64,000 nt of DNA from Lewinellaceae bacterium (GCA_020636095.1 JACJYN010000006.1:310001-374000); one strand, 5' to 3'; positions 26,301 to 35,220 are shown, counted from the stretch's first letter. The notes: generated from the sequence alone by a model not told the origin. Program-made: numbers and translations.

Positions 26301-29300
26301 ACAATTCTATGGTTATAGATGGGGGCTCTTCCTCTGCGCTAATGACGAATTGCTGCCAGTCATCAACGACTACCCATGCTTCTTCGGTACTTACCTCGAT
26401 GGTGAAAGGCGGATTAAACCTCGAAGGAGGATCGTCGGCTTTTGGCAGTTTGCCGAAAAATTCAATCAGATTTTTGTGATTAAACCCCCTTTTGTCAAAA
26501 TTCAGGGCCAGCGTCAGGGTGCGCCTGCCTTCCTGTAGCCTGAGTGCAGGAGAAGTAAAGATAAAGCCCAGTTCGCCGGTTTCAATCAACTCCATTTCTT
26601 CGGGGATAGCCGGGTCAGGGGCTTTACCAAAGGTTTTCCAGCGGGGAAATTCCTCCTTCTCGGCAAAACCGGGTACCAGCACCTGGGTAGCGTCCTGGGC
26701 AATGTACAGGTTTTTCCAGCGGCTGATCTCTGGAATGGCGAGGCGGCCGAGTAAATCCCGGTGGGCCTTTTCAAACAACTCATCGGTCCGCCGCCACTTC
26801 CAGGTGGGGTCCCGGTAGGCCCAATCCTCTCCCAATTCCACTCTGAACAGATCGCGGATAAAGAAAAAATCCTCCGCCTGCATGCGAAAATAGCGCTCTA
26901 TCTGCGCCAGTTGCGCGCCTTTGATCTTGAAATATTCATCGTCGAAAACCTCGTGGCTAGCGCTTATGTTCATAGGGGCGGTTCTCACATCGACAACGCT
27001 TACTTTTGGAGAGCGGTGCAGCCCCCGGTAAGTAATAGTTAAAAAATTGCCTGTATCGTCTCCTTCAATTTGAGTAGTAAAAAACCGTTTGAGTTCCGCC
27101 TCGGCTTCGGAAAGCTTGGGCTTAGTGAATTCGAGTTCGAAACCTCCTTTGTTTTGGATAGTCAGGTCCTTCCAGGTTTCCAGGATTCTGTGAACGGGGG
27201 TATTATCCTTTTTGAGCGAGATGGTCAATAGACTTTCTGATAGTGGGAAAGTTATTTCACTTGCCTGAGTAGAAACCGGGCCTACTTTTATCTTCGGTGC
27301 AGCCAGTGCCGCCCCGGAAAGTATGCCCGGGTATTTGGCCTTTAAAAAAACGCCGGGTTGCGTGGTTTCCAGCTCGATGGAAAATGCTTTGGCAAGCTCA
27401 GTGGAAGAGGCCGTTTTTGTAATCCCGGTTGATCCGGCTGCCGGGCCAATGGCTTTCAGTCCGAAACCTGCTCTTTCCTCCGGGGTCAGGCTTTCCCAAA
27501 CCTTTAGGATGTCCTTGATTTCGGTATCTTCCCCCAGCTCGATCGTCAGTATACCACTCGAAATATCTGCTTTGACAACCAGATGGCTGGCAGGAGGGGT
27601 AACGGAAACAGGTTTGACTTCTACCTTTGGCGATCCAGATTCAGGGGCCGGGCCGGCATATCTGATCTCCAGATAGTTATCCGCCTGGCCCGCCGGCAAT
27701 TTGGTGGAGAACACCCGATTGAGGCCCAGGGGCTGTTCCGGATCTGTTGTGCCGATCCCAGTGGATCCCGTGCCAATAAATTCCATGGAGAAGCCTCTCT
27801 TTTGATTGACTTTTTTCCAGGCGGCCAGTATTTCTTCAGAAGCGGTTTTTTCGTTGCGTACGGTAAGGATCAGTTTTTCGAAAACATCTGGCTGCTCGTC
27901 ATTTGGCAACTTTTCCATTGCCGGCAGCTCAAACCGGACCAGCTCGGCCTGGGATTCATCCAGCAGGATGGCCAGCTCCGGGGACTCTGAGGGGCCGCTG
28001 TAATTGATCTGTAGGAAATTTTGCAACTTGTCAGCCGGTAACCGGATCGAGAACTCATGGTTCAGCGCCTGTTCGGACATGGACGCCGCCAGGCCGGGGG
28101 TGATGAGCTGGAGGTCAAAACCTCCTTTACTGGCGTTTAGGATCGTATCTCCTTCCCTCCAGGCGGTGAGCAATTCCTCCAGTAGCATTCGCCCCGGCTT
28201 GAGCTGAATGTTCAGCATTCCAGGTTTGGAAACGGTATCAAACTCCACCGAATTCGCGTTCCTGTTATCAGTAACGATTTTCACCTTCGGCTGCTCCGAA
28301 GCCCCCTTATAGAGGGCTTTCAAAAAGCTGCCGGGCTGATCAGTTGGTATTTGGGCAGACCGTTCTTCCTCCAGTGGGGTTACTCCGCTGCTGGCTGTCA
28401 GCCCGCCAGTTCCAACCGGCTCGATATAAAACCCGCCTTTTTGGGGTTGCTCTTCCCAGTGATCAGATACCTCCTTAAGGGTTGAATCAGAACGAATACC
28501 AATAGTCAGCAATTCTTTGTCCCAACTTGAAAAGGCTAATGCAGATTGGGGTAGTTTGCAGATGTATTGAATCAGGAGGGAGAGGGTGGCGTCTTTGGCG
28601 TAAAACAGATGTAAATTGTCCTGGTTATTCAGCGTATCCAGGTTCGCCAGCAGGCCTGCATCTATATCAGGGTGCGTGGCGAGGCTGGCCGGAATGTTTT
28701 CCCGGAGAATTCTGATGACGTCCTTCAGGTAACCCAGCGTATCCATTCGGAGTTTCATCATGGCTTCGAAGTCTTCCAGGAATTCAAAACCAAGGTCTTC
28801 GAGGATGACTATTGGGACTGGATGTTGTAAGTTTTGCTGCTCATCGGTATTTTTCAGGAGCAGGTAGGCAAAGTAGAGGTCGTAAATATTCTCTACGCCA
28901 TCCAGGTTTATAAATTTATTTAGATTGTCAGCATCGGCTGTTCCATTCACCTGTACGCCGAGGGCTGCCTGGAAATTGGCATCAAAGTTTCGAGGGTCAT
29001 CAATGGAGATTGGATCAAATGTGGGATTCACCCTACTCAGGTAATCATTGATCCCTCCTCCTTTTTCTCCCAAAACTTCTTTTCCCTCCCGGTGCCAGTT
29101 CAATGGGTTTTCCCAGGCCCGATACAATTCTATCAGGTATTGGAAGGAGGTCACCCGGGGCAGGAAGAGCTTATCCTTGATGAAGGATGCCAATGCATCC
29201 AGGTTTTCGACCAAAGCCTTGTCCAGCACCCGGTCTTTAGGTTCGTGGCCAGGGTAAGGCCAGGGAGTATTATCTGTACCGGGCTGGCGATAAACCAGCT

Positions 29301-29997
29301 CCAGTTGCTGGACGAAGACTTCTTCGGGTTTGGCGGTATCTCTTTCAAATTCCCGGATGCTGAACAGGTTCTGCACATCTTTGTCAACGTGGAGGCTCTT
29401 GATCTGGCTGATCCGGGCCCGGTTGGCCAGCAATGTCTCGTCGGTTTGATAGAGAATGGGGTCTCCTTCTTCGTCTTCGCCGGCGAATAACTGGGTTCCT
29501 TTGGGAATGAGCACCTGATCTTCTTCCGGCTCCAACTCCGCCAGCAGGTGCACCCGGTCGGGGCGGCCGGGCCGGCGGCGCAACCCCAGCGCCTGCCGGT
29601 AGTAAAAATCGAGCTGGCGCTGGGTGATCTGGTTCATCTGCACCTGCGCCTCCTGCAGCAGTGACAGGAAAGTGAGGAACAACGCAAAATGAGGCCGGGA
29701 ATACCGCTCTTTTTTTTCCGGCTGGTGGTCAAAATAGGAAGGGTTTTTCAGATAGGCGACCATCTCGTTCAGGGTATCTTTGTCGCCTTCCAAAAAACCG
29801 GACCAGTCGCCGGCGGCCTCATTGTTTTGATTGAAATAGATGAGGGTGCCGGCGTAGCGCTGGGCAAACTTCAGCAAATCCCAGAGGCTCCGTTCGTCCA
29901 GGGCAAAGAAGTCCGGATCCAACGCCTTGGATATGCGCTGCTGCTGGCTGGTGCCGTCGCGAAAGCGTAAAAAATCGAATCCGGAAGAAGTGCTCAT
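23383..29997 (-). CDS. Giant eCIS baseplate wedge (Pvc11-like, baseplate J), 2204 aa
   Basis: The conserved parts are the N-terminus (residues 1-490, including LIYFNQNNEAAGDWSGFL and EDQVLIPKGTQLFAGEDEEG) and the C-terminus (from about 1950: KGRGLTMWDYERLVLEQFPDIYKAKAL), which identify the Pvc11/Afp11-type wedge. Two regions are not usual. First, residues about 495-1010 hold five tandem copies of a roughly 100-residue beta module (FLKALYKG, FLQINYSG, YLEIRYAG, FLKAKYPG, FLTITYRG, each followed by an I..AW..L....GGF tail). Second, residues about 1490-1670 form an Ala/Glu/Lys-rich coiled coil. Without these the length would be about 1500. It starts at ATG 29997, 76 bp after the fibre A gene, and ends 19 bp before fibre B. 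Confidence 0.9.
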   Translation of the reverse strand: MSTSSGFDFLRFRDGTSQQQRISKALDPDFFALDERSLWDLLKFAQRYAGTLIYFNQNNEAAGDWSGFLEGDKDTLNEMVAYLKNPSYFDHQPEKKERYSRPHFALFLTFLSLLQEAQVQMNQITQRQLDFYYRQALGLRRRPGRPDRVHLLAELEPEEDQVLIPKGTQLFAGEDEEGDPILYQTDETLLANRARISQIKSLHVDKDVQNLFSIREFERDTAKPEEVFVQQLELVYRQPGTDNTPWPYPGHEPKDRVLDKALVENLDALASFIKDKLFLPRVTSFQYLIELYRAWENPLNWHREGKEVLGEKGGGINDYLSRVNPTFDPISIDDPRNFDANFQAALGVQVNGTADADNLNKFINLDGVENIYDLYFAYLLLKNTDEQQNLQHPVPIVILEDLGFEFLEDFEAMMKLRMDTLGYLKDVIRILRENIPASLATHPDIDAGLLANLDTLNNQDNLHLFYAKDATLSLLIQYICKLPQSALAFSSWDKELLTIGIRSDSTLKEVSDHWEEQPQKGGFYIEPVGTGGLTASSGVTPLEEERSAQIPTDQPGSFLKALYKGASEQPKVKIVTDNRNANSVEFDTVSKPGMLNIQLKPGRMLLEELLTAWREGDTILNASKGGFDLQLITPGLAASMSEQALNHEFSIRLPADKLQNFLQINYSGPSESPELAILLDESQAELVRFELPAMEKLPNDEQPDVFEKLILTVRNEKTASEEILAAWKKVNQKRGFSMEFIGTGSTGIGTTDPEQPLGLNRVFSTKLPAGQADNYLEIRYAGPAPESGSPKVEVKPVSVTPPASHLVVKADISSGILTIELGEDTEIKDILKVWESLTPEERAGFGLKAIGPAAGSTGITKTASSTELAKAFSIELETTQPGVFLKAKYPGILSGAALAAPKIKVGPVSTQASEITFPLSESLLTISLKKDNTPVHRILETWKDLTIQNKGGFELEFTKPKLSEAEAELKRFFTTQIEGDDTGNFLTITYRGLHRSPKVSVVDVRTAPMNISASHEVFDDEYFKIKGAQLAQIERYFRMQAEDFFFIRDLFRVELGEDWAYRDPTWKWRRTDELFEKAHRDLLGRLAIPEISRWKNLYIAQDATQVLVPGFAEKEEFPRWKTFGKAPDPAIPEEMELIETGELGFIFTSPALRLQEGRRTLTLALNFDKRGFNHKNLIEFFGKLPKADDPPSRFNPPFTIEVSTEEAWVVVDDWQQFVISAEEEPPSITIELLLNEEFAPLLPVVEDPLSGPWPALKFSLNRNKIDLFDPTTKTLKESRRPYELMRELLISGIHMEVDVEGLTTLQVQNLQGSIDPQKPFEPFGTNPQANDRLFITHPELAAQRLDSVTLKPVWNILPAAFQMEMALHDAHRYFQMKADLAGLTHDLIPGTKEIISAKIPANQVFSPNDVPYARKPNAAPEISGDVLEAERYLELKLLGPRQLSNLLTLQAIDGKLFETRPVEEIEVNATPVKIIQLQRDVARGLPIESFTVKYKITAAAAAAVVSAATNVKTAADTAVNEAEDAVIETFENAFESRPSTIEEALREAEKKLEDAEREAKAALKAAEDFANDNKTDLEGADAAKKTAAQAALATHTDKVTRTGAKVSENARVAGEIRQAVAAATMAAEAAATATKALAEVTKAVAEMPGDLQAEPVAAGELIVTYHDEAEKQLKVPDGLTAGLELVISYPAPFLLEDAFTPVIDSLRIDYSTSTAVVLPVEERTRFAEDPLPEPGAQPVQTEGRLFHLHPFGRSDLESSGAWIKIAEDKGNETITEKKVFQFLPRYDDEGELYLGIEHLQPPQSLSLLFQLAEGSGNPDLPAGKLEWACLAGDDWQDIKGEQIGMDTTNGLLNSGIVQLHIPATASRQHTRMPEGYHWIRIRVNRHSESLNDAIAIFPQALQATWLDQGLQSSDIERVLPPKSIADPNEPIPGLLTFLQPYSSFEGKAREQAPAFHLRVSERLRHKGRGLTMWDYERLVLEQFPDIYKAKALAADLLDPGTLPGTVAVIVVPDVRFRRPFNPFEPKAPQRQIQEIQAFLQKLAPPFVRVQVQNPRFDYLHVRGAVKFYDMNNFNFYADQLKRELKQFLSPWAFEEGGEITFGREIYLSMLVHFMETRPYVDFIDQARLILKERLASDGSLRPVKGVGAATRLRGPDVILVSTPDHTIEFLDDSIDPQKRILSGIGYAKLDLDFKVAEDKPQPES

Positions 29998-30073
29998 GTT
30001 CTCTTTTTAGAAAGAAAATTTTATGGTTTAATAACTCGCGCGCCAGTTTTTTGAGTGGGCTATGTTCATCTCC

Positions 30074-33000
30074 TCAAAAATCTCTCACCGGGCGGACCCG
30101 GCCGGCGCCGGTTGACGGATCAACTGGGCTTTCAACGCCATCCGGGAATAGAACGACGATCGGATTACCGGAACCGCCAGTATCAATATTGCTACTCATA
30201 TAACCGCCGTCCGTGAAATCCTCTGCGTCCCAGCCGCTTTGAATATCCTCTAGCGTAGTGGGAGTGGGACTATCCGGGAACGAAATGGCCAGCCGCCCAT
30301 CCCGGGCCGCATCAAACCCGATGGCGCCATTCTGTGCTGCCACAACCCGGGGAGCAGGATCCTGGCCGTTGTATTCCACCCATAAGAAGTTGGCCGGGTT
30401 GTTAGCCGGCAACTGGTTGGCAAATACCGGGTTTAGGCGGTCCCCATCGATAGGATCGGCGGAAGGGGAAAGGGTAACTCCAAAACCAACCAACTCCAGT
30501 TCAAAATCTCCTTTGTCGTCGGTTGAAAGATTATTCCAGGTCCCCATAAACGCACTGTCAACTGCCGTTGAAGCAGCGGGAATGGTGATTTTTAATTGAC
30601 CATTCTGAGCTTTGGGGTCAAAGGCAACCGTTGCCCCTTCAACCACCACCTTTACACTGGGATTGGTTACGTCCCCTGTATATTTTACCCTGAGGAAGTT
30701 GCCTGGATCGTGGGCGGGCAAACGAAGGGCGAAGGCTGGGTTGAGGAGTTCTTCAGCAATCGAATGGGATGCTTCGGTAAAAGTGCCTCCGGGATTGATC
30801 AATTCGAGATGGAAGTTCCCCTTGTTTGGGTGGGCATTCCAAATAGTTGTAAAATCTGTATTGATTATAGTGGAATCAGCCAAAGTGATAGTCAATTTGC
30901 CTGCCACTGTCGTCGTATCGAAGTCTGCAAGCGGGTCGTTCACAGGAGTTCCTACTTGCACTGTAACCGCCGGGACCTGGACCTGGCCAGCGTATTTCAC
31001 CCTTAAGAAGGTACCTTGTGCACCTTCGCCAATCGGCAATGTGATTTCCTTTAGTTGCCTCAAGTTGATGCCCTCTGCTGAGATCATAGTAGCAGGTGTG
31101 GAACCAACTCTTTCCAGTGAAAATCCTCCGCGGGGCGCCTCACGCAGATTGGCAAACATGCGCTGCAGCTCGGTGGCAGTTGGCAGTCTCCAGCCGGCGC
31201 CAACAGCAGTAGTTATCGCAGATAGAGCATCTGCCTGAGTCTGTTCTGTATTCAGGTCAGCCGGGTAGGCCGCCTTGCCATGAAACCCATTGTTTTCTAA
31301 CTCAAAAATGATCCCTTGTCCATAGGAGCCGCCGATCGATAATTTATTTATTGCCTTGGCTTGGAGGTCGGTGATCTGGCTTGTCAATTTATTAATGGTA
31401 CCCTGCAAACTGGTTATGGCGCCCCCCAAATCCAGTGCTCCCAGCGTCAGGACGCCGGTATCGGTGAGTTGCATGAGCACGTCCTCTGTTCCAGAGGTTA
31501 TTATACCATTGCCATCATCTGTTCCCGGAGGCCTCCAGGACCATTGGAATAATGCCTGGCCGTCGGTATCAATACTGAAGGCCGCTCCTTTTTTGGCATT
31601 GTCTTTATCGATTTGCTTGAAGTTGAGGTCGAGATACATGGCAGAAGAAGGAGGGGAGATCGTTAAGCCTACTGGTGGAAGATTCGTGCCAGACAAACGA
31701 AGGGAACCATTGACATCAGGAGCAGATCCGATCGTTAAATTACCACTACTAGACAGCCTTAATAGCGTTGCGGTATCCGATTTTATAATGAAATTTCCGG
31801 CGCCGTCCTGTCCGATATCAAAGGTGCCATTGGGGGCGTCTCCCTGAAAACGGATTTGAGGGCCTCTGGTTTTTCCATGGTAGGTGGCCAGCAATATCGT
31901 TTTATCACCATCGCCAGGAGCGGCATCGGAGTGAAATTCATATTCGCCTTCCGTTCCGGCGGCCATTTTGATGGATCCATTCACCGTCAGTTTTCCTGGG
32001 GCAGGCCCTACCGAAAGGCTGTTGGTATTGAGGTGAGCGGTAACCGTCAGGTTAGTAGAACTAATATCACCATCGACCTTCAATTTTACATCAGGATTGG
32101 GAGCGCCGATACCCACATTGCCCCCATCCTGGATAAACAGATGGGGAGTAGTATTTTCCCCAATAACCAGCCCCCCAGGTGCAGTGCCTGTATCGGCCAG
32201 CGCGAACTTCCACTTGGGACCGGAGCTGAGGCCAGAAAGCGGTATGCTCTTTTGGGAGTTGATTTCAAGTGAAAAACCTGCTTGTTGAGCGGTAGTGAGG
32301 ATTTCCCAGGCGGCCATTACGGTATCAAGGCTCGCTCCGGAGCTTGGAACGGTAATGGTGAGTTGCTTGGCCGCAGATATATTGAATTGTATCGCTACTT
32401 CCTCGTTTTGAGCGTCAGGGCGCTTGGTTACGTTGACAGCGGGATTGTCCCCAGCCGCGCCGGTATATTTTACGCTTAAGCTGAAATCTCCATCGTCCGT
32501 CTCTAATGAGGTAGTGGTAACGAATGCTGTGGTGGAGCCAACTTGATCCAGAGGTCGAGGGGTAGGCGCCTCTGGGGAAGGATCTGTGAAAGGAGTAATA
32601 TTTGCCTGAGAGAGGGGTTCCAGGGAGAAGCCCCCTTTCTTACCTGCAGGCAGGGCTCTCCATGCCGCCATGATCATCTCTGCTGGGGTATTGTCGTCTG
32701 CAGTGCGGATAGCCAATTGCCCACCATTTACAGTAAGAGCGGGCTTGTCCAGGCTGTCATCCTTTTTTACAATTACATGAGGTTGCGGAGCTGATCCGGT
32801 ATAGGTAGCCGTTAACACTTGAGCGAATTGGGTGGCAAAACTAGCCGACAGCGCCTCACCGCCGACTTGGTCGGTAGACAAGGAAATCTGCTCTTCGGAG
32901 ACAACTTCAAAAGAAAAACCTGCTTGCTGGGCGCTTGTTAGTGTTGCCCAGGCTGCCAACACGGTATCAACAGTTGCTCCGGAGCTTGGAAGGTTTATTG

Positions 33001-33712
33001 TCAGTTGCTTGGTGGAGGAGACGGTGAATTGTACGGCTAAATCATTGCCTTGAGAAATTGAGCCCACTGCAACATTAGGGGTAACTGTAGCCACACCTGT
33101 GTACTTCACTCTTAGTTTAATGTTTACGTCGTCTGTCTCTAAAGGGAGATTCGTAAGAAATTCTTCGGAGGTATCAATTTGATCCAAAGATTGCGGGGCC
33201 GGGGTATCAGGATCGGCAAATGTTGAAAGGTTTGCAGGAGAGGTAGCTTCAAGAGAAAAATCACCTTGGTTGGTGGCCGGATTCCTCCACGCTTCCATGA
33301 TTGCTTCAACGGAAGTTGTTGGATCTGGAATGCTAATGACCAACTGCCCTGACTGTGTTGGCAGAAATCCAAGGGGTACGTCAACATCTTCTTTGACCAG
33401 AACACTAGGGTTCTTCTCCGGGCCATTGTATGCCACCTTTATGAAGCTATTTCCTCCTTCCGTTGGCAATTGGAGGGCGAATCCGGGTGTCAGAAAAGCC
33501 GGCTCTTCGAAAAAATCGTATAGCCAGATGGCCTCTCTCTTTCCCAGTTCTTCCGGTGCGGCCTGTATTTTCAGGGCCGTCGTTCTTTCTTTGTCAATCC
33601 CATCCTCGCCTTTGTTCAGAGCGGAGTCGGCCAGTCCCTCAAAATGGCGCGCCAGCGGTACACTACCGGGCCGAAAGAAATTCTTCAATATGTCGCGATC
33701 AGAAACTGCCAT
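30074..33712 (-). CDS. eCIS tail fibre-like protein A with inserted repeat modules and split DUF1566-type domain
   Basis: 1212 aa. The N-terminal 70 residues (LKNFFRPGSVPLARHFEGL, WLYDFFEE) parallel fibre B. Residues about 70-455 are four repeat modules inserted exactly where fibre B continues directly into its PNWSVSL strand (here PKWKFAL). Residues 455-830 are fibre sequence (GNVGIGAPNPDVKLKVDG, SSGNLTIGS). The C-terminal domain begins GAGWRLPTATELQRMFANLRE (about 840-860), then three more modules follow. It resumes with DGGYMSSN and ends RVRPVRDF, the two halves of a DUF1566/Lcl-like domain. It lies between the PAAR-like tip and the large wedge. Likely a distal fibre or tip-associated receptor-binding protein. 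Confidence 0.85.
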   Translation of the reverse strand: MAVSDRDILKNFFRPGSVPLARHFEGLADSALNKGEDGIDKERTTALKIQAAPEELGKREAIWLYDFFEEPAFLTPGFALQLPTEGGNSFIKVAYNGPEKNPSVLVKEDVDVPLGFLPTQSGQLVISIPDPTTSVEAIMEAWRNPATNQGDFSLEATSPANLSTFADPDTPAPQSLDQIDTSEEFLTNLPLETDDVNIKLRVKYTGVATVTPNVAVGSISQGNDLAVQFTVSSTKQLTINLPSSGATVDTVLAAWATLTSAQQAGFSFEVVSEEQISLSTDQVGGEALSASFATQFAQVLTATYTGSAPQPHVIVKKDDSLDKPALTVNGGQLAIRTADDNTPAEMIMAAWRALPAGKKGGFSLEPLSQANITPFTDPSPEAPTPRPLDQVGSTTAFVTTTSLETDDGDFSLSVKYTGAAGDNPAVNVTKRPDAQNEEVAIQFNISAAKQLTITVPSSGASLDTVMAAWEILTTAQQAGFSLEINSQKSIPLSGLSSGPKWKFALADTGTAPGGLVIGENTTPHLFIQDGGNVGIGAPNPDVKLKVDGDISSTNLTVTAHLNTNSLSVGPAPGKLTVNGSIKMAAGTEGEYEFHSDAAPGDGDKTILLATYHGKTRGPQIRFQGDAPNGTFDIGQDGAGNFIIKSDTATLLRLSSSGNLTIGSAPDVNGSLRLSGTNLPPVGLTISPPSSAMYLDLNFKQIDKDNAKKGAAFSIDTDGQALFQWSWRPPGTDDGNGIITSGTEDVLMQLTDTGVLTLGALDLGGAITSLQGTINKLTSQITDLQAKAINKLSIGGSYGQGIIFELENNGFHGKAAYPADLNTEQTQADALSAITTAVGAGWRLPTATELQRMFANLREAPRGGFSLERVGSTPATMISAEGINLRQLKEITLPIGEGAQGTFLRVKYAGQVQVPAVTVQVGTPVNDPLADFDTTTVAGKLTITLADSTIINTDFTTIWNAHPNKGNFHLELINPGGTFTEASHSIAEELLNPAFALRLPAHDPGNFLRVKYTGDVTNPSVKVVVEGATVAFDPKAQNGQLKITIPAASTAVDSAFMGTWNNLSTDDKGDFELELVGFGVTLSPSADPIDGDRLNPVFANQLPANNPANFLWVEYNGQDPAPRVVAAQNGAIGFDAARDGRLAISFPDSPTPTTLEDIQSGWDAEDFTDGGYMSSNIDTGGSGNPIVVLFPDGVESPVDPSTGAGRVRPVRDF

Positions 33713-33733
33713 GATGAATATTTTTTGTAGCGC

Positions 33734-34168
33734 TTAAAAGCCTATGAATTTTATATTGGTGGTGGTGAAGGAGCCTTGCCCCGAGTACTTTGGCGTCGGG
33801 TCGGGAATCGGAGAACCCGGCCCGGGCGGCGGTTGCTTGGCCTGGCTTTGCACCTCAAACACGGCGACGAAATTGCTGCCTTTGAGGAGCACTGGTTTGC
33901 CACCGACCTTGGTTTTTACCGCCTTCTGGTCGCCTGCCAGGCTGTCGATCTTTAGCGTACCCGTGCCCGGAATAACATAGGGCGGAGCGATGTACGTACA
34001 ACCCGGCACCGATACCTTGGCTTCGTCGCCAACTACACACACTGGCTTACCGCCAAGCAGAGTCGGGCCGCTGCCGGCCAGGGCGCCGGGCTTGACCACC
34101 ACTGTGGCCGCTCCGAAAGCGGGCATGAAATTGACTTTGTCGCCGGTGAGGAGGATGGGGCCTGGCAT
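33734..34168 (-). CDS. PAAR-like tip protein (Pvc10-like)
   Basis: 144 aa, Gly/Pro/Lys-rich with the repeating beta pattern of PAAR-like tips: PGPILLTGDKVNFMP, GSGPTLLGGKPVCVVGDE and VPGCTYIAPPYVIPG. It would sharpen the spike end of the VgrG-like trimer. It follows gp25 by 262 bp of repeats and precedes fibre A by 21 bp. A C-terminal proline-rich stretch and KYSGQGSFTTTNIKF tail are typical of the DUF4280/PAAR-like group. Confidence 0.85.
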   Translation of the reverse strand: MPGPILLTGDKVNFMPAFGAATVVVKPGALAGSGPTLLGGKPVCVVGDEAKVSVPGCTYIAPPYVIPGTGTLKIDSLAGDQKAVKTKVGGKPVLLKGSNFVAVFEVQSQAKQPPPGPGSPIPDPTPKYSGQGSFTTTNIKFIGF

Positions 34169-34186
34169 GAGTTTCTTTTTTAGTTT

Positions 34187-34224
34187 GCTATTCGCTATTC
34201 GCTATTCGCGGTTCGTGGTTCGCC
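34187..34224. repeat. Short TTCGC-type microsatellite
   Basis: CTATTCGC repeated and GGTTCGTGGTTCGCC between the gp25 and PAAR genes. Same unit family as the large array at 13354-14227. Together with the R3 element that follows it fills the 262-bp gap. Confidence 0.8.
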
Positions 34225-34262
34225 CCCGGTAACCAGGAACTGAGAACTAAGAACCTTTGTAA

Positions 34263-34416
34263 CTATTCAGCAATGGGCGCTTAGCTGTTGGCCATTGGCG
34301 CCCGATGCCCATAAAAATAGGATATAAGCTTAAGCTACCGGTTTTTTGCTTAACATACCAACCTTAAGGGAAGGCATCTGCTAACCGCTAACCGCCAAAA
34401 GCTAACTGCTGAATAG
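34263..34416 (+). repeat. MITE-like repeat family R3, copy 1 (154 bp)
   Basis: CTATTCAGCA at the left end is the perfect reverse complement of TGCTGAATAG at the right end. The core (ATATAAGCTTAAGCTACCGG, GGTTTTTTGCTTAACAT, CTAACCGCTAACCGCC) recurs in inverse orientation at 50047-50180. It lies between gp25 and the PAAR-like gene. Copy 1 carries about 20 bp more near the left end. Confidence 0.82.
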
Positions 34417-34430
34417 CCACGAACCTTTTA

Positions 34431-34841
34431 TCAAATACTGGCCTCTTGCAAATAAAACGGATACACCATATTAAACCGGGTATTGCTGGCCGGGATGGTG
34501 TAATCCAGGGTGATGTGCAGGAGGCCTTCGATCTGGCCATCCACATCTACTCCGACCGAGTTGACTTCCACCCGGGGCTCGTGGTACAAGACCGCCTCGG
34601 CGATGGTATTGCGCATTCGGTTGAGAATGCCGACGTTGATCTCTCCGAACAGAAATTCGTGGAGGCCACTCCCGAAGTCTTCCTGCAGGATGCGCTCCTC
34701 CAGCCGGGTGCCGAACAGAATTTCCAGACTCTGTTGCACGTCATCCGGCCCGGCGGCCATCACCACATCCCGGCCTCCGTCCGTGAATTGGGGCGGGAAG
34801 CTCCAGCCCCGGCCGAGGAAAGAGGTGTCTTTGTTGTCCAT
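34431..34841 (-). CDS. Baseplate wedge gp25/Pvc9-like protein
   Basis: 136 aa from MDNKDTSFLGRGWSFPP at 34841. It has the GPW/gp25 signature: GRGWSFPPQF, DVQQSLEILFGTRLEERIL, FGSGLHEFLF and ILNRMRNTIAEAVLYHEPRV. It forms the inner wedge that links baseplate to sheath. An upstream extension of the frame to 34931 translates a common dispersed repeat (CACGAAGACACGAAG), so it is rejected as coding. Start choice also fits the normal family length. Confidence 0.93.
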   Translation of the reverse strand: MDNKDTSFLGRGWSFPPQFTDGGRDVVMAAGPDDVQQSLEILFGTRLEERILQEDFGSGLHEFLFGEINVGILNRMRNTIAEAVLYHEPRVEVNSVGVDVDGQIEGLLHITLDYTIPASNTRFNMVYPFYLQEASI

Positions 34842-34865
34842 GATCGAGTTGTTGTTCCTTTCGAT

Positions 34866-34906
34866 AAATTGCCACGAAGACACGAAGTCACCAAGATTCA
34901 CAAAGG
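34866..34906. repeat. Dispersed CACGAAG-type repeat
   Basis: GCCACGAAGACACGAAGTCACC lookalike between the small 68-aa gene and gp25. A related stretch (ACACGAAGGCACGAAATC in reverse) lies at 61605-61635. This kind of short intergenic repeat is frequent in many environmental bacteria. It would be in the transcript leader of gp25. Confidence 0.55.
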
Positions 34907-34931
34907 CCTTCCTGTCTTTGTAGCGATACAA

Positions 34932-35138
34932 CTATTTAATTGCCGGATCTTTGATAACCTCGGGAGTTGGCTTCACTTTAGGCGCTGCCGCTGCCTGTCC
35001 GTTTTCCTGCAACTGAGCCGCCGCCTGGCTCTGGATCTTGTTGATCAGGGCAAATACCGTTTTAAAGGGTTGGTTGCCCAGCGCATCCAGAATCTGGTTG
35101 GTTTCCTCAATGGTGAGGGTGAGTTTGATTTCTTTCAT
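34932..35138 (-). CDS. Small conserved eCIS-operon protein (68 aa)
   Basis: Begins MKEIKLTLTIEETNQILDAL, followed by GNQPFKTVFALINKIQSQA and a Pro/Ala-rich tail. Peptides of this form (EETN..L.ALG..PF..V..LI.KIQ) occur beside phage-type tail genes; the function is not known. It sits between the spike gene (83 bp upstream) and gp25. The short conserved helix could be a chaperone or minor baseplate part (inference). Confidence 0.72.
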   Translation of the reverse strand: MKEIKLTLTIEETNQILDALGNQPFKTVFALINKIQSQAAAQLQENGQAAAAPKVKPTPEVIKDPAIK

Positions 35139-35220
35139 TATTATTCGGTTTTATATTTTTTTCGTTAGGTTTAAGAACCTGTATCCGGTGGAACACGACG
35201 GAAGGTTCTCAAACCTCTTC

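Noticed and set aside
34842..34931. N-terminal extension of gp25
   Set aside because: It translates a dispersed CACGAAG repeat; the family begins with the GRGWSFPP region just after the ATG at 34841.
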